Position numbers and translations under genes: made by a program
Notes under the pieces: model-generated
Told to the model about the DNA's origin: nothing
The model's database searches: none
Seen by the model: only the letters and a program-made list of their open reading frames with translations
Shown: positions 12,337-23,700 of the stretch, piece after piece
How positions within the stretch are numbered: the first letter of the stretch is position 1
Layout: every line of letters starts with the position of its first letter
Origin: Aptenodytes patagonicus
Taxonomy: Eukaryota; Chordata; Aves; Sphenisciformes; Spheniscidae
Reading direction: 5' to 3'
DNA: 64,000 nt
Assembly: GCF_965638725.1 (NCBI RefSeq)
Contig: NC_134951.1
Location: 78,929,068-78,993,067, forward strand

Positions 12337-13451
12337 CACGTATTTCTCCAAAACACAATTATCTGCAATTTGCTTCAGAAAATAAAGAGCTGCATTAAGA
12401 TATTTAAGACCTGGAGGAGTCTATCAGAGTTCAGCCCCAGAGTTCAGCTCTGGGGACCGCAGAATCCCTTTGTTTCTTCTTTTACTTTATCTGGCTCCAT
12501 TAATCATACAAGTTACTTGCGCTGCCAACAGGGGCAACATAACAAACACAAGTCAAATTTAGGGACTGAGCAAGGGAGCAGGACTAAACAGCAAACAAAA
12601 ATTTACAAGCAAGTATACTGAGAATCTAAGCAGGATGTGGGCTACGCTGTCACACAAGTGTAAGCAACCTGGATAGTTCCTCAAAAATAACCAGGGTGAA
12701 CAACAACAAACAGTCTAGGACAAGCAAATATATCATGTGCTCATAGCCAATTTAATATTTGCTCTCATAGGCAACATTAAGTGCTTAGCCAAAGGTAACC
12801 AGGCCAACACATTACTGTCATCTGGCACCCTCCTCTATAAAAATCAACCCCCCCAAAATGTGTTTCTACAAAGTCACTTCAGTGAATGATCTGGCTTGCT
12901 GCAGAAGTACAGGAGGCTTATCAAATAACAGTATCTGAATGTCTGCAACAAACTAAACCTTCTCAAATACAAATATGTATGCACGTAAGTACGGATGCTT
13001 TTGTGTTTATGATACATGAATTTGTGTACAGAACATGGACCATTTGAGGAAACTGTACACTTGAGGTACAGAGATCAGAGTCTGTCTAGTTAAGCCATTG
13101 GTCCTCAATGCACGGCCTGTGAGAAATCTCTCAATGGTGAGATCCACACCATCACTGCGGTGTGCAGGAAATTAACACATTAAAAACTAGAGATGCAGCA
13201 GGGGCAGTACAGTAGGATGCTGCCACCCGCATCGTGGTATTTATCCAGCATCAAGGGCACACAGCACTGTGGTTGATCACCTCTGCACTGGGCATTTCAG
13301 GAACAGATCCAACACAGATGTGGCTACTGAGTTTTCCAGTGGTTATTACAAAAACATTTCTTTTAGAAGAGCCCAAAGAAATGGGGGGGAGGGAGGAAGG
13401 GAGGGAGGCAGACAAAGGATCATTCAGGAGCTGGTATAAAACCAGGGTTGC

Positions 13452-13476
<25 letters not shown>
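13452..13476. repeat. Poly-T run of 25
   Basis: An uninterrupted run of 25 T on the plus strand, i.e. poly-A on the sense strand of AGPAT4. The flanks show no recognisable retrogene body or target duplication. Confidence 0.9.
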
Positions 13477-13482
<6 letters not shown>

Positions 13483-14129
13483 TGCTGGGAGCCCAAACAT
13501 TCTCTTGGTAAGAGATAAGCTTTGGAAAGGAGGTCTCTTCTATGAAGACTCATGGTTTATGCTTGCCAAACATTGATCACTCTCATCTTGTTTTAAAGAA
13601 GTGTAAATTACATTCACAGCAACGCAACGGGTCCGCGCAAGGTACAGGAGGTGCCTATACTCCCAACAGACAAAATAATCCGCCTGCATTCAAACCAGCT
13701 TTAGGCACAAGGCAACAAGGAAACATGGATCATATGTTTAGTTCAAAGCTTTAAATATTTAATCCTCCTATTCTTACCCACAATGAGTTAGTTACAAAGT
13801 TGGACTACGAAAGTATGACCTCCTAACTCCAGTTCTGCAACAGACAGCTTTCCACACCACAAACACATACAAGCAGTTGTATCCAGGCAGAGAAGTTTCA
13901 CATCCACTCAGCAGACTTAGTAGCATGAGCAAGTCCACTTCTACATGCAGGATCAAACCCTTTATGGATAGGATTAGAAAACAGTGTGGATTTCTGACAA
14001 TTCTTTCCTGGATTTATCCATCCCCTTTCATATGAAAAGCTCCAGCCATTTAGAAGACGCTAGTGAAGTAAGCCTGGCAAGATCTGTCTTGCTGCCCATC
14101 TTATACACCAGGAACTCAAAACAACGCTG

Positions 14130-14211
14130 TTAGAGAGCTTGCGACAGTCACATGGCAAATCCATGGCAGAGCCAACTCCAGAACCACGACCTGCCAATTC
14201 CCCAGGCTCCA
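14130..14211 (-). repeat. Probable ancient MIR SINE relic
   Basis: The plus strand reads gacagtcacatggcaaatccatggcagagccaactccagaaccacgacctg in broken form. This follows the reverse complement of the MIR middle (GGTCACACAGC..AGTGGCAGAGCC..ACTCCAGA..). Divergence is high, as expected for an element older than birds. Confidence 0.45.
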
Positions 14212-14293
14212 GCTTTCAACATAAACCAGTAATTTTCATCCTCCTTTATTTGCCTTCTTGCCCACGCTCAAGTTTTCCTTGCAACAGCTTCTG

Positions 14294-14363
14294 ACAGGCC
14301 ACGTATAGAGAGCAGAGAGGGAACGGACACAGGCCATGCACAGAGAGCAGAGAGGGAACGGAC
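14294..14363. repeat. Two-copy tandem repeat, 35-bp period
   Basis: Copy 1 is 14294-14328 and copy 2 is 14329-14363. Both contain the block agagagcagagagggaacgg after acaggcca, and they differ at only a few positions, so the duplication is fairly recent. Confidence 0.9.
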
Positions 14364-17300
14364 ACATCCCACAAGGACTTTCAGTGGCAGCAGATGATGG
14401 AACGGGTATAAATGCAGGAGATGGTTCAAACCAGGATGTATGCGCTGATCTAATGAACTCTACTTTCCCTTCCTTTCTCCATTCCTCAAGAAACGAAAAC
14501 TAAGTACTCAGCAACTTGGATGGTTCTGTACAACTAACGTTACTTTAGGACCAAGCCAACAGTATTGTGTGCATGTGCACACAAACATGCATCTCTCTCA
14601 TTATTCCTACCCAAGAAAGAATTAAAGGCATTGCTAAATGCTTCAAGGACAACAATCAGAAGATAAAAATCATCAGCACTGGGAAAAGGGTAATTTACTT
14701 TCCTCAATACGCTCCCATAAATCACCTCTTCATATTTTCTGGAATTGTGATTTACATTTTAGTAAATTTGGGCAGCCTCTTTAAGCCTTTTCCTAGAAGT
14801 CTAATTCCTAACTTGTGTGGCTTTGTTGTTTTGTTTAATCAAGAAAGACAGAAAACGCAACTAATGAACAATATAGGATTTGTGGCAGCAAAAATCTTTT
14901 AAAAAGATCTGGAAACTGGCAGAGATAGGGCATAAATCACTGAGCTGAGAAAAACACCATGGTGGCAGTACCACTGGTTTACAAGTGGGACTTCCACCAC
15001 CAGACTGTGGGCTGGTAACAAATTTTCTACCGTCCCCCAAAAAACAGTATAAATACTGTTAACATAGTGTCTCTTTCCAAGCACCTGTATGGCCTGCTGG
15101 AGAAAACCACATTCTCCCACTTGGCAGATCTGAGCCCTGCTGACAACGCTGCCACAGACGCATCGGGTACATGGGACAGACCGCATCCTCCATGCTTCCT
15201 AATCACAGGGATATGAGGGAACAGCGCTGACCTCCTCTGTGAGGCGATCCAAAAGCTTCCAGTACAAATCACAAGATGTTGTTAACACTGCTGGAAATGA
15301 AAAGTGCCATCCACCTGATTACAACTCCAAGTGAGCTGTTAGTTTTTTTGATCTTCTATGACAGCAGACTGCCTCCTTCAGCTAAGCCATTTGCATATTT
15401 TTAATTAATATGAAATAACATTCATTAGTATGTTCTTTGAATACTAAGGAAGTGTTAAACAAAAAGATTTCCAACATTTTTTTTTTTAACCTCCAAGTAT
15501 TCACTTAATTTGGCTGTATTCTATCATATGACACTGAAGAGCATGAAGTAGCTGAATTTCTCCTTTATGAAAATCACATCCCCAAACTGGACATGACAAT
15601 GCATACACAAGATGTAGCCGCACCAAGACAGGGATACACAGGATATTAATATTTATTAAGTGTTTTCTAATGCTTCTTTCCGTAGAAAATAGTTTAACTG
15701 AAGAATGAATGTGGCAGGGAAGATTCTAGATTTATTATTCAAAGAAAACCAACTCCTGCCTTAAAGAGGTAACACCCAATACTTAGAAAAACATATGTCT
15801 CACAGCTGAGATGTGGTTGGCATGGTTCCAAAAAATAAGATGCTGGCTTCAGTGAAAGGCTCAGCTGCACCCACACAAAAAACAATCAGACATCCAGATG
15901 CCAGGTAAAAATTAAAATAAACATGGTGACTGCTTTACCCACATTTCAGTGGTCCTATTCCACATCAGTTTTCACTCACCTCTGCCTCTGACACATGAGT
16001 GTTCAGAACTGTTTTGCTACACCACGAACTCAGAATGCTTTCAGCCTCCTCATTCTCCCCAATCATCAGTCCCCTAACAGCCTGATTGAATTTGAGAACT
16101 TCAGAAAATAAAAGCCTTTATCACAGGCACCAGATTTATCAAGTCCAATAATAAAGGGAGGTTTCATTTTGGACCTGATTCAAATCCTGCTGAAGCCAAA
16201 AGAAATCTGCCAACAAGCTTCAATAGTCCTTGCTGTTTGGAAAACATTATCCCTCAAAAACAGCCAGATGTGATATAACTAATCAATGAACTTGTATTCT
16301 CAGCACCTAAACCAGGGCTAGTCAAAACCACCTTAAACTTCAGCAAAATCGTTCAGAGATAGTGCTTGATCCAACAGCATTTACCTTACTGGATGGCAAG
16401 TGTGCAGATGTTACAGTTCCTAAACATGCTGGTAAGAATCCAGTAACATTTTTAGAAATTTTGCACTACGTTAATCATCAGATACATCAACACCTACCTG
16501 GATTTTCTACAACATCTCTGCACAACTTCAGGTGCCCAAATCCTTTTAAAAGCCTGACTTTGAGCATTTGTCCTGCTAACTTCAAATGAATTTGTGACAG
16601 TTTTACAAGGCTTAATTTCAGAATGAAGCTTTTCTCTCTCTCCATCTTGGGTGAAATGCAGTATTTATGCACACTCTCAGAGGTACAGGCATAGGCATGT
16701 AAAAACCAGACAGTGACACACTGAAGGCTCAGTGAACTTGGGAATAACACTTTCCTAGTTATCTTTCTGCTTAATTAAAACCCTATTGCGTCTCTTCCAC
16801 TATTGGACAATGGGAACGGACAGTTTCTTTCAATTACTTTGATCCTCTAGATACTTGTTTTGCATTTGTTGGTTGTGGGAATATAGTGTTATTGCTCCTG
16901 CTTACCATCTGCACATTTGACAACACTGATGTTACTGCACTGTTCTACAGTAATTTTCACTAATACCAGATCAAGGGGAAAAAAAAAAAAAAGTAAATGT
17001 CTGTGCAAGTTTCAGCACTATCTAAACATATCCTCAGAACCATAAAATAAACTAAAGCCTTGTTAACCCTTGACAAACCACCTGTGACTTGAAGGGGGAA
17101 AACCTCATAAATGATTCAAGTGGAGGTGTAGGCTACTGCAGACCGAATGCTTCCAGACCTTCCAGAAGTGCAAAGCAGCATCTGTAGTAATGGTATTTTC
17201 CAAAGTGCTGAAAAACATAGTAAGAAAAGGCAATCTATGATGTGTGAAGACAGGGATAACATGGAGAGGGGAATAAACAGGACACAGTTTAACTTTCACG

Positions 17301-19212
17301 CAGTAGTTGTCACTTGAAATGGATTAAAAATCATGTGCTATTTCTACACATAGATTTCCCCCAAATATATTCTTTCCCTGTCTTTAACAGCAGGTTTAAG
17401 TCAGGTCTTCCCCTTTTTCTGATAGGTGAAAAAACTTGCATAATCTGCCAACTGAATCTGCACATGCAAACCTTTTCATTCACCTGGATCCTGCTGAAAA
17501 AATGTGACTGAAATTTAACTTTGTTGATCAAAGCAAACCTGGTGCATGTCAGAAATTTTTCAGATGTTAATGAACAGTCACACATGCACGTGAAATCACT
17601 GTGCTCATCTCTGCCTGCAGCTCCTAACCTTCTGGCAGGTAAACCCTCTCTCAGTGACCTTTACCTCTGACTTCTTTCCAGCCTAGAACTTGTTAATTGT
17701 CTTTCCCTGTTCCTGTTACTTATGCTACAGCAGAAACCTAAAGCCTGGTCAGCCCTTCTGCAAGCGGCAGAAAATTACTTCAGTGTTAAGCTCTTCATGG
17801 CAGAATGTAACAAGGCAGATAGAAGGGCTGAAGGTGAAAACGGAGGCATGTAAGTAAAAAGGCTTTAAGTTCAAAATGAAGAGCAGACCACTAGCAGGAC
17901 CATAACCCAGCATCTCCCAACTGTGGGCTCACTACAGTTATTAGACTGCTCTGCCCAGTTCCTAATACATGTTTTTTGTACTTTTTCAGGAAGTCCATTA
18001 CAGCCATCACCTTTTTCTCACATTATCAAAGAAGGGTCTTTGCAGCATCTTCATCCTTGCCACAACACACAGTTATTCTCATTCATTTCCATTTCCTCTT
18101 TCCCTGACCTTACCTTGACTCTACCACATCTCTAGTCCAAGGCACTGGAGAAGGACAAGAGAAAAGCAGGAAAATGAAGTGAGTCAGCAGTTTCTGAGAA
18201 GCACATGAGCATTAGTCAGAGGTGATCAGGGTACTCACCACACAGTCAGATGTGAATGAGCTTAAGACCACCAAACAACAGATTGGTGGGCAAACTTTCC
18301 CAAACACCTGAAACTGAATCCCTGGGGAAAGCCACCCCACAGACAAAGCACTTGGGAAAAATAACATACTCAGCTGCTGCGTACCAGTGCTGAAATGCAA
18401 CAAAGCATACAGGGTACTGCTCTCAGTCACATTTCTAGTTTCCTTACAAAAAAGCCCACTGCATTCAGTACAGCTAAATCAAACACACCTGAGGAGACGG
18501 TTTGCCTTGACTCATGTAACATTTTCTCTCATGAGGGAGGCCCACAGCTGCAAAAGCTTTCGCAGACTAAAGCACATGCACAGTGCACTACAATGCATTC
18601 TTACCCTCTTGTTTATCTGCCCCCTTATCAGGACATAGCAACAACAGTAGTAGTGATGCAATTAGTTAGGGAAGTATTCTTCTACATCATGCAGTGGACA
18701 TTCGACTTTGTAAGTTTAAGACCAAATTACTAATACAAGTTCTAAGGGCCACAAGTGCACATTTGTGACATGAGAATAATATCTTGCTAACCTCAGCACA
18801 GCTGTGACAGCATCATCCTGCATTGAAGAGATTTCAAGGGGCATTATTGGCAGTCTTCACCTTCCAGCAATAAAATCAGGGTATATAACAGAAAACAATA
18901 AACCCCCTCTTTTCAGCAGGGCAGAGCACAGTCGTAGGATCCTCATACATCACCTGCAAGAGAACCCTTCTCCTACAGAGAAGCTCTTCTCCGTTATGGT
19001 ACAGTAAGTACATTAAACTATAAGCGATGTACAACCGTCACTCCAGGAAAGCATGCCTCACTTCAGAGAGAAGATGAACACTGCTTCAGTGCCTCTGGAT
19101 CTTGGCTGGACAGAGCAAGACTGACTGAAAAAACAACCTCCCCACCAAACTGACACCTACTGGGTTTCAAGAAACACAATTAATTACTGTGCTCTGGGCA
19201 CAGCGTTCTCTG

Positions 19213-19325
19213 TTCTGTGACTCTGGGCAGGCGCTGACCTCTCTGAGCAGTTTCTCCACTCCTAAAATATAATACTTACAGCTTCTCATGAAGCACTTAC
19301 TAAAATCTGTTATTTAAGTGCTTGT
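19213..19325 (+). repeat. Probable ancient MIR SINE relic
   Basis: The order tgtgactctgggca, gacctctctgagc, cagtttctcc and taaaatataatacttac matches the MIR 3' half (TGTGACCTTGGGCAAGTCAC.. CTCTCTG.. CTCAGTTTCC.. TAAAATGGGGATAATA). Confidence 0.5.
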
Positions 19326-20617
19326 CAACAACACAACCAAACTTTGCTTAAGAGCAACCTTTATCCATCAGCAGCTTACAATACTTTCTCTGTTCATTGC
19401 AGGCTTTCTGATATATTCTTCCACATGAATCCTGGCCCTCCATCTTCCATAAAATACAGTTAAAGTTTCATTTTTAGATACAGCTTATTCAGACATTTTT
19501 TTCAAAACATTAATGGGAAAGAGCAAAGCTATGCATAGTATTTACACAAATTCCTAAAATGAATCAAAGTGTATTTTAATCCATAGTATTTGGAAAAACA
19601 CAGCACTAGATCAAACAGCTGGAGAAAGCTGCTAGTCAGTAAATGACAGCAAACACTTACAGCACATCAACTATTCTAGTGATCCATGCAGTATTTATAC
19701 AGAGGTAGTCCAGGCACACTATAAACAGACCTCTGTATGTTTACAGTAATCTTATCATTCACATGAGAAGTTAGAGAAGAAAAAAGGCTGCAAATTTCAG
19801 CTTAAGTTGTTCTGCAATAGTTTCTCTACTCCACCAGCTTTTAATTCTTTTGCAACTCACTCTTAGTGTGAAGTGATTATCAGTACAAGCTGAGGCTACA
19901 ATCACCTGCTAGAACTTCCTGGGCTGGACACATCACTGTTTTTAAAGAAATGCTTGGGGGATTTTTTTTTGAGAGAGTTTCTTGCATCCTTCCATCTCAT
20001 GTAAAGTATTTTCAGTTTTCATGTAGCAGCAAGGTTGCTCTCTCCCACACAAGCACCTGCATAAGGTAGATCATTCTTAGATGTTTGCACATGGTCTTGA
20101 AACACAACTCTTAGAAATGCGTAACAAAGATAAAGACTAGAAATCTCCGTGTGACATTGTTCAAACGGACTCTTTTCTTGGTTGTCTTTTCAGCCATACG
20201 AGTGAGTGCTCACTTGTTGAAATAAATGCTACGAAGGATTACTTCTTAGTTAAACAATACCCCCCCTTGGAGTTTTCCCGGCACCAGACGATATCGGTCG
20301 ACACACCTTAAGTCAGTTTGTGGCCATTATTTAATTCGGCTTAAATATCTTTATGAAGAGACGCACACAGATGAAAGACAGAGCTCCTACAACACGTGAA
20401 CACATCACCAGGGAGGCAGACTCCTCCGCCTAACCACCGCTCACACTGCCTCGGCTCACGGACTTGTAGGTACCACGGAAGAAACAGCCACCGCGACCTG
20501 TGACTGTGCACTCGCACGTCCCCTCCGAACCCCCCCGCGATCGGGGCACGCTACGCCTTCTCGCTACGGAGAAGCGCCCGCGGGGAGGAGGCAGCAAACA
20601 GGCGATCGCACCCGCCC

Positions 20618-20631
20618 GTTTCCACGGCAAC
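20618..20631 (+). promoter_or_regulatory. RFX X-box-like motif 1
   Basis: GTTTCCACGGCAAC fits the X-box consensus RYYNYY-N(1-3)-RRNRAC with a 2-base spacer. RFX transcription factors bind such sites, often at ciliary or MHC class II-type promoters. Occupancy is inferred only. Confidence 0.5.
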
Positions 20632-20792
20632 CGCCCTACCCGCCCCCTCCCCCTGCCACCGCCAGTCCCGCCGCTGAGAGAGGGGAAGACCGAAAGCGAA
20701 GTGGAAGGGGCCGCCGCGAGTGCCCGCCCGGCAGCGCCCCGCGCCCGCCGGCAGAGGGGGACCCAGCGGGGCAAGGCCGCCGCAGCTCTGCC

Positions 20793-20806
20793 GTTTCCAC
20801 GGAAAC
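20793..20806 (+). promoter_or_regulatory. RFX X-box-like motif 2
   Basis: GTTTCCACGGAAAC fits the same consensus and is almost a perfect palindrome. It lies 175 bp from the first motif in the same CpG island. Confidence 0.5.
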
Positions 20807-21150
20807 TCCGGCGCGGGCCGCGCTCGCCACACAAAGGGGGCCCGCGGGCGGCAGGAAAATTCCCGGCGGCCGCAGGAGAAACGGCGCGACGGGGCCGGGC
20901 GACGGGGGAGACCCAGCCCGGCGGCGAATAAATCGGGGAACTTCTGTCCGCAGCCTGCCTCCCGCTCCGCCGCGCCCCGCCTCGCTCGCACAGCCCGCCG
21001 GCGGCTACCGGCGGCTAGCGGCCCCTCGCCTCGCCGCTACGGCACGCCGGGGGGCGGCTGTTCTGGGGAGGGGGCTGGGGTGGGTCTGTTTTCGGGTTGT
21101 TTTTTCCCAGTGGGGCCCCACGCCTGAGGAGCTCGGGGAAGAGCACATAC

Positions 21151-21320
21151 CTGGCGCCGCCGGGCCTTGGCACGCGTGCCGCGCTGAGGCGCCGGGAGCG
21201 GGCGGGCGGCGGGGCAGCAGCTGAGCCGCACCAACTGCCACTAGTTTGCACGCGCCGGGAGGCGGCCGGCTCAGGCGGGGCCGCCAGGCTCCACCCGCCG
21301 GGCGGCTCCGGGAAGAAAAG
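21151..21320 (-). other. AGPAT4: Putative non-coding exon 1 of AGPAT4
   Basis: On the minus strand, GGCGCCAG is followed by GTATGT (donor at 21150-21145), a good splice donor inside the CpG island. The GC-rich sequence just upstream would be the 5'UTR exon. It would splice over about 15.2 kb to the acceptor at 5914 or 5867. The transcription start is not visible, and the right edge given here is a guess placed just downstream of the ETS/YY1-like cluster. Another donor-like site on the same strand, CC|GTGAGC near 20460, is an alternative. Confidence 0.4.
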
Positions 21321-21343
21321 GGCGCCCCTCGCCTTCCCTCCCC

Positions 21344-21363
21344 GCCGCCGCCATGTCACTTCC
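21344..21363 (-). promoter_or_regulatory. Composite ETS and YY1-like site in AGPAT4 core promoter
   Basis: Read on the minus strand this is GGAAGTGACATGGCGGCGGC. It joins an ETS core (GGAAGTG) to a YY1-like ATGGCGGC. Such pairs are frequent near start sites of TATA-less CpG promoters, in the same orientation as the gene. It sits about 190 bp upstream of the candidate exon 1 donor. Confidence 0.45.
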
Positions 21364-23349
21364 TCTCGGGGCGGCTGGAAGGGGTGCCCCATCCCCGCGC
21401 CCGCTTCGCCTGCCTCTCGGGGCGCCGCCCGACGGAGGCCGGAGCGGGAGGGCTCTGCCACGGCCCCCGGCCCCGGTCCGCTACTGAGGAGCGCGGGGGG
21501 ACGGCTCTGAGGAGAGAGTTGGAGCCGGGGGGTGGGGGCGGCCCCCTGGGGGAGGCAGCGGCCCGGGGAAAGGAGTGCAGGGCAGCCCCAGTCCCCTGGG
21601 GGCCGCCGGCGTCTGGGCCGACTACTCGTCATCCCTTACGGGCACAAACGTGGGGTAAAGATGGAGGGGGCGGGCTGGGCTGTGCCGTGCCTGCACGGAG
21701 GCCCTCCTGGAGGGCAGGCTGCAAGCTGTCGCAGGGTGAAGGGCACCTGTGAGTATCTGCTACTTCAAGTAGAAGTTGGGGAACAGAATACCAACTCCAT
21801 GACCTGGGTGCTGTGGAGAAAAATAAATGCAGGTGGCAGTCATCCAAGCACCGAGTACCCTGACACACAATATTCGCTGTCTGTGAAAAAGCAAACGTTT
21901 GCTGTCAGGCTGTGATTGCGGAGTGAAGAGCAGCTTCCCTGAATAGAGAATAGCGAGAACCGAGTCTATTAAACACCCAGAGCATTGGAAGGTGGTAATA
22001 CCTGGGATGACATATCACTGGGACAGCACTGTCAGCTCTGCAGGGTGTGCGGTTGCAGCGGGGCTGGAGGGCTCCTGAGCCTGGGGTCTGGCAGGGGGAG
22101 GCTAGGATGAGCTGTCTGGAGCAGAGCCCTGTTACAGTTCTGGTCCATAACAGCCACAAAGCATCACTGTTTATCCTCGATGTAATTTTTTTCATTTTTA
22201 TTTTTTAAAAGTACTTGAAGCAAACACTGAACTATGGAAGTTGTACTATGCATTAAACGGGCAGAAGGAGGGTGTAAGCAAGACTTACAAAATGGCCCTT
22301 GGATAGTTGGGAGGAGTCATCGCCTGGTGTAAGTTCCTGACTCAACTCTTGAGTCTTGCCCAATGCAAATAAGGTATTTGCATGCCCACAAGCGACAAGG
22401 AAAGAACTTCATTCAGGTTGCAAACTCAAGAACTCAGAACAAGGAAATGCCAAAACTGAGACTTGAAGAAACTTAATTTAGCTGCCCTTGGCCATATGGT
22501 GGGCGTTTTTTTAATTAGCTGCACAAATCTTAATATACTCTATTCAGTGCTCTGGAGGGTAGAACTTAAGGAAAGAGAAAGATAGTCTGATTCGTTTTTA
22601 TCCTCTTTGTTCATGGCACTTAAAAAATACACAGTGAGGACCCTGCAAACCTTGGTCTTGATACAGAAGTATTTTTTTGCTATGAGCTTTCCAGTCTCAG
22701 TCTTTACCATGGTATCTAACAGCTTCATAAGATTAATTTACCTTTTAAACCCCAATTTAAATGAGGGGTTTATTATTCACATTTTCCTGGTTAGACTTTT
22801 GAGAAATAGGTGTACTGCACCAAAACTAGGATTTCTCTCACCACTGGAGAGTTTTCTCAGGTGTAAAGCATCCATAAATCCTGTTATATTCAGCTGCAGC
22901 TTAACGTTAATGGAAGCAAGAAGCCAGATTTTTATTATGGCTTCCCAGAAAATGGGGAACATACAAATAACCAGCTGCAGAGAGTTTGGTCTCAAGGCCA
23001 GATAAGTTAAAGATGTTCAGGTACTACCACACTCAGCATCAGGGTGCCTGACTTTTGGACCCTTGGCTCTCAGGATAACACCTAGACCCTGAGTGAGGTG
23101 CCTTGGAATAATATCCCAAAAATCTGTATGTGTAGTACACAAAGCTGCTTAAAGTGGCTAGTAGGGGATGCGTAGGACATAGCTGTGCTACAAGCCTAGC
23201 CACGCTCTGGAATTAAGTACCTTATTCAGGGATTTTAAGTGTTCTCCCTGTGCCTGGAAGTGTCCCTTTTTTAAAATGCAGCCACAGGGTCAGTCTTTTA
23301 AAGTAAGGCTGGAGAAATACCCTTTACCAATGTCCCTCCATGTAACAGT

Positions 23350-23410
23350 TCAGCAGTTAGACCACTAGCCTGAGGCTGTCAGTGAGCTGGATTCAAGTCC
23401 TTTATGACCA
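23350..23410 (+). repeat. Possible MIR-type SINE head (tRNA-like part)
   Basis: The sequence gttagaccactagcctgaggctgtcag...ctggattcaagtcc resembles the tRNA-derived head of MIR, including a B-box-like ggattcaagtcc. It does not fold as an intact tRNA by eye and has no clear tail. Confidence 0.3.
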
Positions 23411-23633
23411 AATGGGAGGAAGGGTGCCAAATCTTGACCTCCTGAACAGTACATACTTACCCACCCCACCAGCAGGAATTTGTCAGGGCCCTGACGACAC
23501 CACTAGGTGTTAATGACCCTGATCAGCCTCACCTGGAACCCCCACCCACACGCTCTGCCCGTGGACCAGGGCTCCATTTAAGCCCAGGTCTGTGCATGAA
23601 ATGGATGACTTTCAATGAGTTTCCCTGCAAGAT

Positions 23634-23700
23634 AAAACCAAACCAAAACCACCACAACAACAAAAAAACACACAAAAAAAAAACCAAACCAAAAAACCCC
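23634..23700. repeat. A/C-rich low-complexity block
   Basis: About 65 bases made almost only of A and C, with repeated aaacc and caa units. Confidence 0.85.

Larger units (their letters stand above)
11386..20429. other. AGPAT4 intron 1, mostly unique, with simple repeats and old SINE relics
   Basis: No coding exon was recognised. It contains a TA dinucleotide run (12309-12336), a run of 25 T (13452-13476), a GGGAGG-type purine tract (13384-13412), a 35-bp tandem duplication (14294-14363) and MIR-like SINE relics (14130-14211 and 19213-19325). Open frames of up to about 112 codons show no family resemblance. An untranslated AGPAT4 exon could be hidden here. Confidence 0.5.
20430..21660. promoter_or_regulatory. 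CpG island, AGPAT4 promoter region
   Basis: Base composition switches abruptly from AT-rich to very GC-rich with dense CG dinucleotides from about 20430 to 21660, the only such block in the window. No TATA box is seen where one would be expected. It lies upstream of AGPAT4 exon 2 on the same strand with no other gene near, so it is most likely the AGPAT4 promoter. Many open frames cross the island on both strands (up to 205 codons). They reflect the scarcity of stop codons in GC-rich DNA and are not called. A divergent plus-strand transcript is possible: a GTGAGT donor-like site lies at 21751-21756. Confidence 0.85.

Noticed and set aside
13440..13500. Processed pseudogene with a poly-A tail on the minus strand
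   Set aside because: The 25-base T run has no adjacent coding remnant and no flanking duplication.
21353..21487. GCCGCCGCCATGTCA as a Kozak start of a plus-strand protein
   Set aside because: The frame gives only 44 low-complexity residues and no recognised protein. The same bases read as an ETS/YY1-type element on the AGPAT4 strand.
20430..21915. Many long frames in the CpG island, up to 205 codons (21015-21632 minus)
   Set aside because: GC-rich DNA has few stop codons. The translations are Arg/Pro/Gly/Ala-rich with no domain, and they overlap on both strands.
23350..23410. A tRNA gene
   Set aside because: There is a B-box-like ggattcaagtcc but no matching acceptor stem or clean anticodon arm. 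A SINE head is the better reading.
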